Positions 1 to 7,555 are shown, counted from the first letter of the stretch. The stretch: 9,098 nucleotides of DNA from Actinomycetota bacterium (GCA_005791325.1 SXXA01000063.1:1-9098), one strand, 5' to 3'. The notes: a model not told the origin generated them from the letters alone. Numbers and translations are program-made.

Positions 1-1309
1 ATGATTCATCAATCCCCATCACTTCCCCTGTGGATTTCATTTCAGGCCCCAATAAAATATCCACACCGGGAAACTTGTTAAATGGAAACACAGCCTCTTT
101 AACCGCGGTGTGTTGCATGGCGGGCTTGGTAATGGCCAATGATTCAACAGACTCACCCAGTATCACCCGTGTCGCCAATTTGGCCCAAGGAATGCCAGTG
201 GCTTTGCTCACAAATGGCACCGTACGGGATGCACGAGGGTTCACCTCTAATACGTACAATTCCCCCAATCGAACCGCAAATTGAATATTGAGTAGTCCAA
301 CCACCTGCAATGCCTTGGCAATGGCAATGGTAGCCGATTCAATTTGTTGAACCATATCATCAGCCAACGAAAAGGGTGGCAGTGAACAGGCCGAGTCACC
401 AGAATGAATACCTGCCTCTTCAATGTGCTCCATCACCCCTGCTATCACCACATCCACCCCATCCGATAAGGCGTCCACATCCACCTCAATGGCCCCATCT
501 AAATACTGGTCAATTAAAAGTGGCTTTGCCGACGTCACTTCCACGTTACTGGTTTGAATATAGTGCTGTAATTGAATGGCATCATCAATAATTTGCATCG
601 AGGCCCCCCCCAATACATACGAGGGACGTACCAATACCGGATAACCAATTTCTTGGGCAGCCCGTTGGGCATCATCCAGTGACACAACAATCGCATTGCG
701 AGGTTGTTGAATGCCCAAGGCCATCATCAGGGTTTTAAACTTATCCCGATCCTCTGCCAGGTCAATGCTAGCCGAAGATGTACCCAGTATACGGACCCCA
801 TTTTGTTCAAGTTGTTGAGATAGGTTCAGGGGGGTTTGTCCCCCAAATTGTACAATGACTCCGAGTGGTTGCTCGACTTCATAAATCGACATGACATCTT
901 CAAAGGTTAAGGGCTCAAAATATAACCGGTCGGAACTATCATAATCGGTTGACACCGTTTCGGGATTAGAATTAACCATAATGCTCTCATACCCCGCATC
1001 CCGACAGGCCATTGATGCGTGCACACAGCAATAATCAAATTCAAGTCCCTGCCCAATTCGATTGGGCCCCCCCCCTAAAATCATCACCTTGGGTTGGTCA
1101 GATGGACGATGCTCTGATTCGGTTTCATACGTTGAATAAAAGTATGGTGTAACCGATTCAAATTCAGCAGAACAGGTATCCACCAAACCAAATGTGGAGC
1201 GAATCCCCCAATCCAATCGCCGTTTTCGAACGCCCAGCTCGCTGGGTTCATTGAATAAATGGGCCAATTGCTTATCACTAAATCCCCACTCCTTGGCTTG
1301 TTTAACACA
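1..1309 (-). CDS. carB: Carbamoyl-phosphate synthase large subunit, C-terminal section (continues past the left edge)
   Basis: Second synthetase half of CarB, which phosphorylates carbamate to carbamoyl phosphate. It is open from the codon after TAG to the window edge (436 codons), all recognisable CarB. Counting TAG as residue 480: AKEWGFSDKQLAHLF (485-499), VDTCSAEF (523-530), domain start VMILGGGPNRIGQG (555-568), AEDRDKF with Arg668, VRPSYVLGGASMQI (707-720), EHIEEAGIHSGDSACSLPP (774-792), LEVNPRASR with Glu835, Asn837 and Arg839, and NKFPGVDILLGPEMKSTGEV (891-910). The allosteric domain lies outside the window. No separate start is convincing: in-frame TTG 1265-1267 follows AAGGAG (1289-1294) by 21 bases, which is too far; GTG 1181-1183 and ATG 1082-1084 have no proper site, and the latter would drop the rest of the oligomerisation domain. 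It could be the distal part of a readthrough product, a split subunit, or a recent pseudogene. Confidence 0.9.
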
Positions 1310-1312
1310 CTA
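1310..1312 (-). other. In-frame TAG (amber) codon inside carB
   Basis: The coding strand reads ACC CCC TAG TGT GTT. The codon is in phase with both flanking conserved halves, so a single base substitution, not an indel, separates this from a full-length CarB. Counting TAG as one residue leaves the linker between DPWF and GFSD at 27 positions, shorter than E. coli by roughly six or seven. Context on its own (T as the next base) is not a recognised strong readthrough signal. No GTG or ATG in the correct frame follows closely. Confidence 0.9.
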
Positions 1313-2749
1313 GGGGGTATTGGTAAAAGTCAATGCAAACTGAACCAATTGATGAAGTTGGTGCACAAACCACGGATCCATTTTAGTGGCATCCACTACC
1401 TCCGAAACAGACATACCCCGTTGCAACGCTACCACCAACATCGTCAATCGATCTGGTCCGGGGGTGATGAGGTGATACCTCAAATCTTCATCAGAAATAA
1501 GTGACGGATCCTTACCATCAAAGCCGAACCCAAAGCGCTTGGTTTCCAACGATCGAATGGCTTTTTGAAATGCCTCTTTAAACGTGCGCCCAATTGCCAT
1601 GGCCTCCCCCACTGATTTCATGGCCGTACCCAATACCGGCGACGTCTGAGGAAACTTATCAAAATTAAAGCGTGGTATCTTTACCACACAATAATCAATA
1701 CTCGGCTCAAAACAGGCAGGTGTTTTTTTGGTAATGTCATTCATCAATTCATCTAATGTATACCCAATTGACAGTTTGGCAGCAAACTTGGCAATGGGAA
1801 ACCCCGTGGCCTTAGAGGCCAACGCCGAAGAGCGACTCACCCGTGGATTCATTTCAATCACAATTAATCGGCCATCAACTGGATTAACCGCAAATTGAAC
1901 GTTGGCTCCCCCCGTTTCCACCCCAATTTCACGCAAAATGGCAATGGCTGCGTTTCTCATCACCTGATATTCTACATCGGACAGGGTTTGAGCTGGAGCC
2001 ACGGTAATAGAATCACCGGTGTGAACACCCATCGGATCCATATTTTCAATGGAACAAATTACCACCGCGTTGTCATTCCGATCTCGCATCAATTCAAGCT
2101 CAAATTCTTTCCAACCCAAAATTGATTCTTCAATTAATACTTCCGAAATAATGCTATTACGCAAACCTGAACCCACAATCGACTCTAATTCATCCTGATT
2201 ATACGCAATACCACCGCCCGTCCCCCCCAATGTAAAGGAGGGTCGAACCACACACGGATAGCCCAAATTAAGGGCTGCACGCTTCGCTTCTTCTAAATTA
2301 TACGCAATATGCGATCGGGCAGATGCCAACCCAATTGAATCCATCGCCAGCTTAAAGGCCCGTCGGTCTTCTGCTTTTTGTATCGACTCTAGGGTGGCCC
2401 CAATCATTTCAACCCCATTGGCTTGTAACACCCCTGATTGGGCCAATTTCATGGCTAAGTTCAGCGCAGTCTGCCCCCCTAAAGTCGGTAAAATGGCATC
2501 TGGTTTTTCTTTCTGAATCACTTGGGTTAAACACTCCACCGTTAGGGGTTCAATATAAGTGGCATCCGCTAAAGATGGATCCGTCATAATGGTGGCCGGA
2601 TTTGAATTAACCAAAATAACCCGACATCCCTCTTCCTTGAGGGCCTTGCACGCTTGGGTTCCAGAATAATCAAATTCGCATGCTTGTCCAATCACAATTG
2701 GACCAGACCCAATTAATAAAACAGACTTAATGTCCTTTCGTTTCGGCAT
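1310..2749 (-). CDS. carB: Carbamoyl-phosphate synthase large subunit, N-terminal section, ending at an in-frame TAG
   Basis: N-terminal half of CarB, which phosphorylates bicarbonate and makes carbamate using ammonia from CarA. The 479 residues align with E. coli CarB without gaps as far as the ATP-site residues: Arg129, Arg169, Glu215, Asn283, Gln285, Glu299, Asn301 and Arg303 fall at identical numbers. Seen: start MPKRKDIKSVLLIGSGPIVI, glycine loop RPSFTLGGTGGG (169-180), IEMNPRVSRSS (298-308), and the beginning of the oligomerisation domain up to DPWFVHQLHQLVQ. Translation then meets TAG, and CarB sequence resumes in the same frame immediately after it. The length is close to the natural N-terminal CarB fragment of Methanocaldococcus jannaschii, as I recall it (about 482). 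The ATG overlaps purF by 23 bases with a weak GAAAG 10 bases upstream (2760-2764). Whether this is a stand-alone subunit or the first half of a readthrough product is undecided. Confidence 0.93.
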   Translation of the reverse strand: MPKRKDIKSVLLIGSGPIVIGQACEFDYSGTQACKALKEEGCRVILVNSNPATIMTDPSLADATYIEPLTVECLTQVIQKEKPDAILPTLGGQTALNLAMKLAQSGVLQANGVEMIGATLESIQKAEDRRAFKLAMDSIGLASARSHIAYNLEEAKRAALNLGYPCVVRPSFTLGGTGGGIAYNQDELESIVGSGLRNSIISEVLIEESILGWKEFELELMRDRNDNAVVICSIENMDPMGVHTGDSITVAPAQTLSDVEYQVMRNAAIAILREIGVETGGANVQFAVNPVDGRLIVIEMNPRVSRSSALASKATGFPIAKFAAKLSIGYTLDELMNDITKKTPACFEPSIDYCVVKIPRFNFDKFPQTSPVLGTAMKSVGEAMAIGRTFKEAFQKAIRSLETKRFGFGFDGKDPSLISDEDLRYHLITPGPDRLTMLVVALQRGMSVSEVVDATKMDPWFVHQLHQLVQFALTFTNTP

Positions 2750-4160
2750 ATAATTTAATCTTTCGTGACCCCATGGCGTATTTTCCTTTATCCTTCACAT
2801 CAAATGGGTATTTTCCGGTAAAACAAGCGGTACAAAACGACTGCGCTGGATCGGATGATACTGCGGTGATCATTCCTTGAGGGGTAAGGTACCCAATGCT
2901 ATCCGCCCCAACATAACTTAAAATCTCCCGAATCGATTTGTGAGTGGCGATTAATTGATCTTGATTGGGGGTATCAATTCCAAAATGACAGGGGGCAATA
3001 ATGGGTGCAGACGAAATTCTAAGATGAATTTCTTTGGCCCCAGCTGATCGTATTGCACCTATGCGCTGCTTGGAGGTGGTTCCCCGTACCAATGAATCAT
3101 CCACCACCACGACTCGCTTTCCTTGTAAAACCTCTCGAATGGGATTTAATTTAACTTTTACGGCCAAATCCCTAATCTTTTGTTCGGGTTGAATAAATGT
3201 GCGGCCCACATAATGATTGCGCGTCATTCCAATTTCGAACGGAATGCCAGATTCTTCGGCGTATCCCAAAGCAGCACTGTTGCCTGAATCAGGAATGGCC
3301 ATTACCAAATCGGCATCCACCGGATAGTCTTTGGCCAATTGTCGACCCATCATTTTTCTCACCAAATGAACCGATTCACCAAATACAATACTATCAGGCC
3401 GAGCAAAATAAACATGTTCAAAAATACACCGTGCGTGAACGGGTGCAGCAGGCAAATCAAATGAATGGAGACCGCTATCATCAATAATGACACCTTCACC
3501 CGGCAAAATCTCACGCTGATAAGTGGCTCCAATTAAATCAAATGCACAGGTTTCCGATGCCACTACCCATCCCCCATTGGGCAATGAACCCAATACCAAT
3601 GGACGAAACCCATAGGGGTCACGAACCGCCACCAAGTACTTTTCAGTTAAAACAACCAGTGAATATGCCCCCTCTAATCGTGACAAAACATCTGGAAACA
3701 GATCGGCCGGATGATTAAAACTTGACCGAGTAATGAGATGAAGAATCACTTCTGTATCCACTGTGGTTTGAAATAAAGCCCCCTCTTTTTTAAGCTGTCG
3801 ATATAAGGTTCGCGCGTTGGTTAAGTTCCCATTGTGGGCAACGGCAACTTTACCCTTGGATGTTTTGGTCACCAACGGTTGAACATTGGCCAAGTTCGAA
3901 TCACCCGTTGTGGCATACCTAACATGCCCAATAGCTACGCTACCGCGTAAATAATCCATATGATCGGACGAAAATACCTCGCTAACCAACCCCTCATCTT
4001 TAACCACATAAAATGTGTTGCGGTCTTTGGATACAATTCCTGCACTTTCTTGGCCACGATGTTGCAGAGAATACAAACCCAACCGACACAATTCCGAGGC
4101 TCCCTTACTACCCCAAACACCCATTACCCCACACTTATCTCGCCATTCACGATACGACAT
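2727..4160 (-). CDS. purF: Amidophosphoribosyltransferase, iron-sulfur type
   Basis: First committed step of purine synthesis: PRPP plus glutamine gives phosphoribosylamine. The 477 residues from ATG 4160 (an in-frame TTG two codons upstream is poorly spaced) match the Bacillus-type enzyme. Numbering from that ATG: a nine-residue propeptide, then nucleophile Cys10 in DKCGVMG, exposed by propeptide removal; SLQHRGQESAGI (31-42); VRYATTG (80-86); HNGNLTN (109-115); PRPP loop VVVDDSLVRGTTS (351-363). Cysteines at 245, 391, 443 and 446 (RCIFEHVYFARPDS, APCHFGIDT, FCTACFTGKYP) match the four 4Fe-4S ligands of the B. subtilis enzyme, so a structural, oxygen-sensitive cluster is expected. This differs from the cluster-free E. 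coli type. Its 3' end overlaps carB by 23 bases. Location between carA and carB is unusual. Confidence 0.97.
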   Translation of the reverse strand: MSYREWRDKCGVMGVWGSKGASELCRLGLYSLQHRGQESAGIVSKDRNTFYVVKDEGLVSEVFSSDHMDYLRGSVAIGHVRYATTGDSNLANVQPLVTKTSKGKVAVAHNGNLTNARTLYRQLKKEGALFQTTVDTEVILHLITRSSFNHPADLFPDVLSRLEGAYSLVVLTEKYLVAVRDPYGFRPLVLGSLPNGGWVVASETCAFDLIGATYQREILPGEGVIIDDSGLHSFDLPAAPVHARCIFEHVYFARPDSIVFGESVHLVRKMMGRQLAKDYPVDADLVMAIPDSGNSAALGYAEESGIPFEIGMTRNHYVGRTFIQPEQKIRDLAVKVKLNPIREVLQGKRVVVVDDSLVRGTTSKQRIGAIRSAGAKEIHLRISSAPIIAPCHFGIDTPNQDQLIATHKSIREILSYVGADSIGYLTPQGMITAVSSDPAQSFCTACFTGKYPFDVKDKGKYAMGSRKIKLYAETKGH

Positions 4161-5268
4161 TAGCAAACCCTTTCATACGGAACTGTTGCATCATGTTCAC
4201 AAAATCATCAAATAAATAGGTGGAATCGTGTGGACCTGGGGCCGATTCAGGATGATACTGCACCGAAAAGGCGGGATAGCGCCGATGCCGAAACCCTTCA
4301 GGGGTATGGTCATTTAAATTAATATGGGTCAATTCAATTTGATCAGATGGTAATGAATCGATATCAATACAAAAACCATGATTTTGTGACGTAATTTCCA
4401 CCCGACCGGTTGCCAACTGTCGAACCGGATGATTAACCGCATGATGACCAAATTTTAATTTATACGTTTGTCCCCCCAATGCCAACCACAATAGTTGATG
4501 ACCCAAACAAATACCAAAAATAGGAAGTTTGCCAAGCAATTGTTGAATCAAGTGAATAACCGATTCAACCGGCTCAGGATCACCAGGCCCATTGGCCAAC
4601 ATAACCCCATCAAACTGCCCCAAAATATCATGAACAGAGGCGGTTACCGGGAAAACATCACACGAACACCCGCGCTGGGTCAATTCATTTAATATATGGC
4701 GTTTAACACCTGTATCGATGACTGCAACCCGATACGTCGGCAAGGCATTGCTAGGTACCACCCGATAGGGGGTGGGGGTGGTGACCAAAGGGGTCAAATT
4801 TTGCCCGACCATGGTGGGTATTGCACCGATCATATCTGCTAACCGGTCCCAATCATGGGTAGCGGGAGCTACCACGCCATTCAGGGAACCATGATCACGC
4901 AAACGGCGCGTGAGGGTTCGGGTATCAACCCCCGTGATACCCACCACCTGATGATCGTCTAAAAACTCCCCCAACGATTGGGTGGCCCGCCAGTTACTAT
5001 AAAACGGAATGTATTCTTTACAAATGAGTACACGCAAGTGGGCTTTTGATGACTCGTTATCAAGGGGTGTAACGCCATAAGAGCCAATCATGGGATACGT
5101 CATCACCACCATTTGGCCCGTGTAAGACGGATCCGTGACCACTTCCTGGTAGCCCGTTAATGCCGTATTAAATACAACTTCCCCAGTTCTGACATGAGGT
5201 GACGTAAAAAAAAACCCCTCGAACCGAGACCCATCCGACAATAATAATCGACACGGAAGGTTATTCAC
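4147..5268 (-). CDS. carA: Carbamoyl-phosphate synthase small subunit (glutamine amidotransferase)
   Basis: Hydrolyses glutamine and passes ammonia through a tunnel to CarB to make carbamoyl phosphate for pyrimidines and arginine. The 373 residues match the family. Seen: N-terminal small-subunit domain with TALTGYQEVVTDPSYTGQ (35-52) and TGVDTRTLTRRLRDHG (112-127); class I amidotransferase domain from about 180 with LANGPGDP (224-231), nucleophile Cys254 in GICLGHQ, KFGHHAVNHPV (272-282), and His339 and Glu341 in QYHPES. The catalytic triad is complete. The start is GTG: an in-frame TAG lies two codons upstream (5272-5274), so no earlier start exists. It overlaps dedA by 8 bases with no clear Shine-Dalgarno, which implies coupling to dedA translation. 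It stops with TGA and overlaps purF by 14 bases. No PyrR or arginine-box-like leader can exist here, because the upstream DNA is coding. Confidence 0.97.
   Translation of the reverse strand: MNNLPCRLLLSDGSRFEGFFFTSPHVRTGEVVFNTALTGYQEVVTDPSYTGQMVVMTYPMIGSYGVTPLDNESSKAHLRVLICKEYIPFYSNWRATQSLGEFLDDHQVVGITGVDTRTLTRRLRDHGSLNGVVAPATHDWDRLADMIGAIPTMVGQNLTPLVTTPTPYRVVPSNALPTYRVAVIDTGVKRHILNELTQRGCSCDVFPVTASVHDILGQFDGVMLANGPGDPEPVESVIHLIQQLLGKLPIFGICLGHQLLWLALGGQTYKLKFGHHAVNHPVRQLATGRVEITSQNHGFCIDIDSLPSDQIELTHINLNDHTPEGFRHRRYPAFSVQYHPESAPGPHDSTYLFDDFVNMMQQFRMKGFANVVS
4168..4173 (-). promoter_or_regulatory. Shine-Dalgarno site deciding the purF start
   Basis: AAAGGG inside the end of carA sits 7 bases before the ATG at 4160. 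It is only 1 base from the in-frame TTG at 4166, so the ATG is the better start for purF. Confidence 0.6.
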
Positions 5269-5899
5269 TGGCTAACCCAGAGCGGAAGAATTTCCAAAAA
5301 ACAGGTACCACCGATAAAACCAATACCCCCATCACCACCGCAACCAAATGATCTCGAATAACCGGTATCTTGCTAAAGTAATACCCTGCTGATGCAAAAA
5401 CAACAACCCAAGTAATGGAGCCCAAAATATTGAAAACAGAGAATTTCCAAAAATTCATCCGCCCAACACCAGATAAAAATGGTGCGAAGGTTCGAACAAT
5501 TGGTAAAAACTTGGAAATACCAATGGTAAACGCCCCATAACGATCAAAATAGTCTTGGGTTTTTTGAATATGGCTCATTTTAACAAATGGCATGCGCCCA
5601 GATCGAATTAAATCCGCACAAAAATACCCCACAAAATAATTAAAGGTGCTACCAACAATGGCCGCAACCGTTAAAATGGTGGATAACCATACCAAATCCA
5701 ACACACCCGCAGCTCCCAAGGTTCCGCAAACCAAAACCAACGAATCCCCAGGTAAAAATGGTGCAAAAACAACACCATTTTCAAGAAACACAATCAAACC
5801 TAAAATCCAGTAAGCCCAATTATGATAGGTTTCAACAAGCCACAATAAGTTCTGATCCAAATGAATAAAACGATTGAAAATAACGTTAATCCAACTCAT
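5261..5899 (-). CDS. DedA-family (SNARE-associated, VTT domain) inner-membrane protein
   Basis: Polytopic membrane protein of the DedA family. Members are linked to undecaprenyl-phosphate or phospholipid translocation and to proton-motive-force homeostasis; which role applies here cannot be told. The 212 residues match family length. Seen: hydrophobic segments at about 29-47, 53-95 (interrupted) and 155-203, the signature FLENGVVFAPFLPGDSLVL (38-56) with acidic Glu40 and Asp52 at positions essential in E. coli YqjA/YghB, NYFVGYF (87-93), and SKFLPIVRTFAPFLSGVGRM (129-148) with Lys130 and Arg136. The pattern is most like the YqjA/YghB branch. Its ATG overlaps the atpC TAA by one base with only a weak ribosome binding site, so translation is probably coupled. 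Placement between ATP synthase and carA is odd; a link to membrane energetics is only inference. Confidence 0.92.
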   Translation of the reverse strand: MSWINVIFNRFIHLDQNLLWLVETYHNWAYWILGLIVFLENGVVFAPFLPGDSLVLVCGTLGAAGVLDLVWLSTILTVAAIVGSTFNYFVGYFCADLIRSGRMPFVKMSHIQKTQDYFDRYGAFTIGISKFLPIVRTFAPFLSGVGRMNFWKFSVFNILGSITWVVVFASAGYYFSKIPVIRDHLVAVVMGVLVLSVVPVFWKFFRSGLASE

Positions 5900-6162
5900 T
5901 AATGAAACACCGTAATCATCACCACATTACGATCAACCTTCATAAGCCCATCGCTGACTAAAATGGGTGCAATTGAGTTGGGTGCCGAGGGAGACGTACT
6001 AATCGTAACGGTAGCGGCAGTTAGTGCTGAAAATAAACGGGCGTGGCCAAACGAAATAGTCAAGACAGACTCAGCGTCTTTCACCATCACACGAGAGGCA
6101 TCATAATCAAATGATTGCCCATCTAAATACCGAACCTTAACTGCGAGACTTGTCATATGCAT
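5899..6162 (-). CDS. atpC: ATP synthase F1 subunit epsilon, short form lacking the C-terminal helical domain
   Basis: Epsilon joins gamma to the c-ring in the central stalk. In many bacteria its C-terminal helices also inhibit ATP hydrolysis. This protein has 87 residues, against about 130-140 usually, and consists only of the N-terminal beta-sandwich. The family pattern is weak but present: LAVKVRYLDGQSFDYDA, FGHARLFSALTAATVTI (normally GHAPLLTAL) and LVSDGLMKVDRNVVMI, which corresponds to the strand with the GG-x-EV motif. It ends with that strand. Position directly after atpD supports the assignment. Natural short epsilons are known in green sulfur bacteria, so this need not be a broken gene. 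There are two possible ATGs, at 6162 and 6156; GAAAG at 6163-6167 has better spacing for the second. It overlaps atpD by 26 (or 20) bases and shares TAATG with the next gene. Confidence 0.85.
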   Translation of the reverse strand: MHMTSLAVKVRYLDGQSFDYDASRVMVKDAESVLTISFGHARLFSALTAATVTISTSPSAPNSIAPILVSDGLMKVDRNVVMITVFH

Positions 6163-7555
6163 CTTTCACTTCTTGGATGGTACCCTTCATATAAAAATAC
6201 TGCTCAGGAATATGATCAAACTCACCATCACATATTGCGGAAAATCCAGCCAAGGTATCTTCCAATTTAACATATTTACCAGGTAGCCCCGTAAAAAATT
6301 CTGCAACAAAAAAGGGCTGAGATAAAAACATCTGAATTTTTCTAGCACGAAATACAATTTTCTTATCTTCATCAGACAATTCACTGGTACCCAAGATAGA
6401 AATGATATCTTGCAGTTCTTTGTAGCGCTGTAAAATAGCCAACACTCGTTGGGCAATGGAATAATGACGCTTACCCACATACGAGGGATCCATCACCCGT
6501 GAGGTAGACGCCAACGGATCGACAGCCGGATAAATTCCTTGCTCAACAATTTTACGAGATAAAACGGTGGAACAATCCAAATGACTAAAAATGGCAACTG
6601 TTCCAGGATCCGTGATGTCATCAGCAGGTACATACACCGCTTGAATGGATGTAATGAACCCTTTTTTAGTGGATACAATACGTTCCTGAAAACGCCCAAC
6701 TTCTGCATTAAGGGTTGGTTGGTAGCCCACCGCAGAAGGCATTCGGCCCAATAGAGTTGATACTTCAGAACCCGCTTGTACAAACCTAAAAATGTTATCC
6801 AAAAAGAACAAAACATCTTGACCTTTTTGATCGCGAAAATACTCGGCCTGAGTTAGCCCAGCAAGCCCAGCAATTTGCCGTGCGCCGGGTAACTCCCCCA
6901 TCTGGCCAAACAACAAAACAGTATTATCAATTACACCAGATTCGTTCATCTCCAGCCATAAGTCGTTACCCTCTCGACTGCGCTCCCCCACCCCAGCAAA
7001 CACCGATATCCCCCCGTGATGTTTGGCCATATTATGGATTAATTCTTGAATAATAACGGTTTTACCAACCCCTGCCCCACCAAATAATCCGGTTTTACCG
7101 CCTTTGATATAAGGGGCAATTAAATCAATAACCTTAATACCCGTTTCAAAAATCTGATTGTCAACCTGTATCACATCAAAAGTGGGTGCATCCCGCCTGA
7201 CGGCAACATAATCAACATTTTCGAGATCCCCTTTTTTATCAAGGGGTTCCCCCAACACATCAAACAAACGACCCAAGGTAGCCTCGCCCACGGGAACGGT
7301 TAGGGGTGCACCAGTATCAAAGACAGACTCCCCACGGCGAATGCCTTCGGTTGGATTCACAGCAATCGATCGAACAATGTTACCCTCTAGTTGCATAGCA
7401 ACCTCAGAAACAACTTTATTGGTGTTTCCATTCACTTCCACGGATATTTCTAATCGATTGCGCACTTTTGGAACTTGCCCGGGTGGAAACTCAGAATCGA
7501 TTACCGGCCCAATGACTTGAACAACACGACCTACTGTATTTGTACCATCACTCAT
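6137..7555 (-). CDS. atpD: ATP synthase F1 subunit beta (catalytic)
   Basis: Catalytic subunit that makes ATP from ADP and phosphate in the F1 hexamer. The 472 residues match full family length. Seen: N-terminal beta-barrel (about 1-80), Walker A GGAGVGKT (159-166, Lys165), GERSREGND with the general-base Glu191 and Arg192, Walker B DVLFFLD (247-253), GRMPSAVGYQPTL (270-282), GIYPAVDPLASTSR (340-353) with the adenine-packing tyrosine, and C-terminal SELSDED (391-397) in place of the DELSEED lever loop. Several near-invariant blocks are altered: GQMGELPGARQIAG where GQMNEPPGAR is usual, RFVQAGSE for RFTQAGSE, NAEVGRFQERI for the common ATDMG-LQERI, and SHLDCSTVLSR for AHLDATTVLSR. Catalytic residues are intact, so it should be active. 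A strong AAGGAG fixes the ATG. The stop is TAA, and atpC starts inside its 3' end. Confidence 0.97.
   Translation of the reverse strand: MSDGTNTVGRVVQVIGPVIDSEFPPGQVPKVRNRLEISVEVNGNTNKVVSEVAMQLEGNIVRSIAVNPTEGIRRGESVFDTGAPLTVPVGEATLGRLFDVLGEPLDKKGDLENVDYVAVRRDAPTFDVIQVDNQIFETGIKVIDLIAPYIKGGKTGLFGGAGVGKTVIIQELIHNMAKHHGGISVFAGVGERSREGNDLWLEMNESGVIDNTVLLFGQMGELPGARQIAGLAGLTQAEYFRDQKGQDVLFFLDNIFRFVQAGSEVSTLLGRMPSAVGYQPTLNAEVGRFQERIVSTKKGFITSIQAVYVPADDITDPGTVAIFSHLDCSTVLSRKIVEQGIYPAVDPLASTSRVMDPSYVGKRHYSIAQRVLAILQRYKELQDIISILGTSELSDEDKKIVFRARKIQMFLSQPFFVAEFFTGLPGKYVKLEDTLAGFSAICDGEFDHIPEQYFYMKGTIQEVKDAYDKSRS

Noticed and set aside
30..591. Plus-strand open frames opposite carB
   Set aside because: They are antisense shadows of the conserved ATP-grasp coding sequence, with low-complexity content and no ribosome binding sites.
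1067..1075. C9 tract as a phase-variation switch
   Set aside because: It encodes an invariant glycine loop of an essential-type enzyme and is in frame. Composition bias is a simpler explanation.
1084..1308. Minus-strand open frame beginning with GTG just after the carB TAG
   Set aside because: It is offset from the CarB frame and has no family resemblance, while the CarB frame over the same bases is strongly conserved. It is a shadow, not the second subunit.
1310..1312. Selenocysteine insertion at the carB stop
   Set aside because: The codon is TAG, not TGA, and no redox-active site is expected in this linker.
1300..1320. Programmed frameshift at the CCC TAG site
   Set aside because: The CarB frame is identical before and after the TAG, so a single frameshift would leave the correct frame. 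Only readthrough, bypass, restart or an altered codon can explain it.
3197..4219. Plus-strand open frames opposite purF and the carA end
   Set aside because: They are antisense to well-conserved genes, and the several overlapping alternative frames are typical of chance.
5899..6162. atpC as a frameshifted full-length epsilon
   Set aside because: The dedA gene starts at the atpC stop and is coding throughout, leaving no space for a lost C-terminal domain. A short epsilon is more likely genuine.
6187..6816. Minus-strand open frames of 97 and 107 residues within atpD
   Set aside because: They lie in the wrong frame under strongly conserved AtpD sequence and show no family motif.
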